DNA of 14,543 nt, taken from NCBI GenBank assembly GCA_031290005.1, contig JAITOJ010000142.1, positions 1 through 14,543 on the forward strand, given 5' to 3'. Source of the stretch: Treponema sp. (lineage in GTDB: Bacteria > Spirochaetota > Spirochaetia > Treponematales > Treponemataceae). This document shows, piece after piece, positions 13,649 through 14,543 of the stretch (position 1 is the stretch's first letter; every line of letters starts with the position of its first letter). A program made the position numbers and the translations under genes. The notes under the pieces were generated by a model. That model was not told the origin of the DNA and searched no databases. It saw nothing but the letters and a program-made list of their open reading frames with translations.

Positions 13649-13701
13649 GGGACAGAGCAAAAAATGAAAATGTTACGGGTGTTCCTCCACAAGCTCTGTC
13701 C
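13649..13701. repeat. Inverted-repeat element with GGGACAGAGC arms (copy 2)
   Basis: The same 10-bp arms as at 8642 (GGGACAGAGC at 13649-13658, GCTCTGTCCC at 13692-13701), here with a 33-base interior. Read on the minus strand both copies begin GGGACAGAGC and can form hairpins; interiors differ apart from short GTTACGGGTG- or TTACCGTTTG-like pieces. The element lies in the gap between the lactonase gene and a REP-associated transposase gene, and the small leftward ORF at 13673 ends inside it. Confidence 0.7.
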
Positions 13702-13849
13702 CGTTTACGTTAGGCCGCCAAAACTGCCCTCCCCTCCGGTAAATCACATAAAATTGAACCCGTCTTCCGCAAAGAACCAGATAAAACAGCGTGGTGATGA
13801 GCTCTATGAGGGGAATTTTCGTAAGCGTGGAGAAAAAATATGCCGCCAT
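13673..13849 (-). pseudogene. Small ORF, probably the tail of a decayed membrane protein
   Basis: 58 codons on the minus strand from an ATG at 13849 without a visible ribosome binding site; an in-frame stop lies five codons upstream. The peptide reads MAAYFFSTLTKIPLIELITT, then a hydrophobic segment LFYLVLCGRRVQFYVIYRRG, then GGQFWRPNVNG and a tail TELVEEHP encoded by the inverted-repeat element. One membrane-like helix followed by basic residues looks protein-like, but I know no family for it. Because the last codons are supplied by the repeat element and there is no initiation signal, a truncated relic is more likely than a functional small protein. Confidence 0.3.
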
Positions 13850-13939
13850 ACACGGAAGTATTTACACCTTCCCCAGGGAACCCTCCGCCTGAGTTACAAA
13901 TTAGTACAAAATGGCGTTTTTATCCCAGAAAACCGCTAA

Positions 13940-13965
13940 GGGCAGGCTCACAAGCGCCTGTGCCC
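13940..13965 (-). terminator. Imperfect hairpin at the transposase gene end
   Basis: GGGCAGGC (13940-13947) and GCCTGTGCCC (13956-13965) pair with a two-base bulge around an 8-base loop that contains the stop codon. No U-run follows on the leftward transcript. It may be a weak terminator or a REP-like palindrome of the sort that flanks these transposase genes. Confidence 0.35.
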
Positions 13966-14460
13966 GGGAAACACTCCCAGCACGATTTCATTAAGCCCAT
14001 TGACTATATCAGACATCCCCGCCCGGTGATGCCACATCCCGCTGTTTTTCCACTGCCACGGGTGGCTGATCAGATTCGCCCGCACCGGATTTTCATCAAT
14101 GTAGGTAAACACATGCAGCCAGTCCGATTCTGAAGAGATAATCCGTGAAAAGAACCGCTCACCCCATACGTGCCCGTGCAGGCCGTGGGCACGGTTCCAG
14201 CGCATGACGAACACGCTCAGGATCCATTGCATTATTTTGGATAGAGACTCGTCATTTGTCGGTTTAATAAGGAAATGGATATGGTTAGGCATGATGGTGA
14301 AGTTAGGCAGCTCGAAAGCGAAGCGTTTATGGGCCTGTTTAAGGACGAGGAGGAACAACTCTGAGGCGGGGCGTGGGTCAAAGATGGGTTCGCTGCGGTT
14401 TGTCCTGGCGGTGACGTGGTAAGCCGCGCCCGCGGCGAGAATTCTGCGGCGATGAGGCAT
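13948..14460 (-). CDS. REP-associated tyrosine transposase (Y1 / IS200-like, RAYT)
   Basis: 170 residues. The start ATG 14460 is preceded by AGGAGGG seven bases upstream; a longer frame from 14493 lacks such a site. It belongs to the Y1 transposase superfamily: HUH single-strand endonucleases that cut and join at hairpin DNA. The metal-binding HUH motif is HIH (His60, His62 in IMPNHIHFLI). The catalytic tyrosine is Tyr120 in FTYIDENPVRANL, the 'Y-I-x-x-N-P-V-R-A' motif typical of RAYT proteins. The N-terminal RRRI..AGAAYHVTARTNRSEPIF strand is also typical. Length is normal and both motifs are intact, so it may be active. As a lone gene without IS ends it fits a domesticated RAYT that mobilises palindromic REP elements. 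The GGGACAGAGC inverted repeats at 13649 and 8642 are candidate substrates. Confidence 0.9.
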   Translation of the reverse strand: MPHRRRILAAGAAYHVTARTNRSEPIFDPRPASELFLLVLKQAHKRFAFELPNFTIMPNHIHFLIKPTNDESLSKIMQWILSVFVMRWNRAHGLHGHVWGERFFSRIISSESDWLHVFTYIDENPVRANLISHPWQWKNSGMWHHRAGMSDIVNGLNEIVLGVFPGHRRL

Positions 14461-14494
14461 AGGATACCCTCCTGAAAAAGAATTTTGTTGCATA

Positions 14495-14518
14495 ATATAT
14501 ATGGATAAAATTGTTCAA
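14495..14518 (-). promoter_or_regulatory. AT-rich possible promoter of the transposase gene
   Basis: On the minus strand TTGAAC (14518-14513) is followed by an AT-rich tract with TATTAT-like -10 choices (around 14497-14492); the spacer of about 15 bp is short. It is plausible only because the Shine-Dalgarno site and gene start lie about 30 bp further on. Confidence 0.25.
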
Positions 14519-14543
14519 AATGGGACATTTTTTGAGGGATTTG

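Larger units (their letters stand above)
13531..13947. other. Intergenic stretch without an intact gene
   Basis: Between the lactonase promoter and the transposase gene I see only the inverted-repeat element at 13649-13701, the doubtful ORF at 13673-13849 and a hairpin at the transposase 3' end. The rest has no frame with a plausible start and protein-like composition. Confidence 0.5.

Noticed and set aside
12496..13713. 405-codon rightward open frame
   Set aside because: It is antisense to the clearly recognisable lactonase gene and continues through its promoter and the repeat element; composition is Gly/Arg/Gln-rich shadow sequence.
14232..14528. 98-codon leftward ORF overlapping the transposase
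   Set aside because: It is an alternative frame of the transposase gene with low-complexity Ser/Pro/Leu composition and no initiation signal.

Overview
The window looks like a piece of a termite-gut-type Treponema chromosome (T. primitia / T. azotonutricia group). This is inferred from mid-range base composition, spirochaete-style lipoprotein and outer-membrane barrel genes, a tandem pair of membrane GGDEF proteins, and many decayed or repeated intergenic sequences. No rRNA, tRNA or CRISPR array is visible.

Left part (1-1400). A leftward group holds a signal-peptide protein cut by the window edge and a putative lipoprotein. They are preceded by a long leader with a GC-rich hairpin, six 21-bp tandem repeats, an 11-base G/C homopolymer and a 55-codon small ORF. 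The small ORF has a near-consensus promoter and a strong ribosome binding site. A one-base change in the homopolymer would extend its frame through the whole repeat array, so this is a candidate phase-variable locus.

Second part (1405-5600). A rightward three-gene unit encodes two paralogous membrane diguanylate cyclases, the first with and the second without the inhibitory RxxD site, and a periplasmic TPR-like protein. It converges and overlaps by 7 bp with a leftward pair (8581-5594): a WbaP-type sugar-phosphate transferase and, directly abutting it, a one-POTRA Omp85-like outer-membrane protein.

Third part (8600-10061). This stretch holds gene remnants: an inverted-repeat element abutting the tail of an XRE regulator, and the last ~30 codons of a HigB toxin. 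An intact HigA antitoxin gene follows and overlaps folE2 by ATGA, so a toxin-less antitoxin is translationally coupled to GTP cyclohydrolase IB.

Fourth part (10124-12359). It contains a putative outer-membrane barrel gene, then a 217-bp AT-rich gap with two phased pairs of DnaA-box-like 9-mers (candidate replication origin or DnaA-controlled promoter), then a protein with a possible FliK-like layout.

Right part (12391-14460). It contains a lactonase-type 6-phosphogluconolactonase, an intergenic inverted-repeat element with the same GGGACAGAGC arms as the one at 8642, and a REP-associated Y1 transposase that could mobilise such elements.

Three transcription units (1405, 8581, 11331) have promoter -10 boxes only 7-8 bp from the ATG and no Shine-Dalgarno sequence. 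This suggests leaderless mRNAs alongside ordinary Shine-Dalgarno genes.
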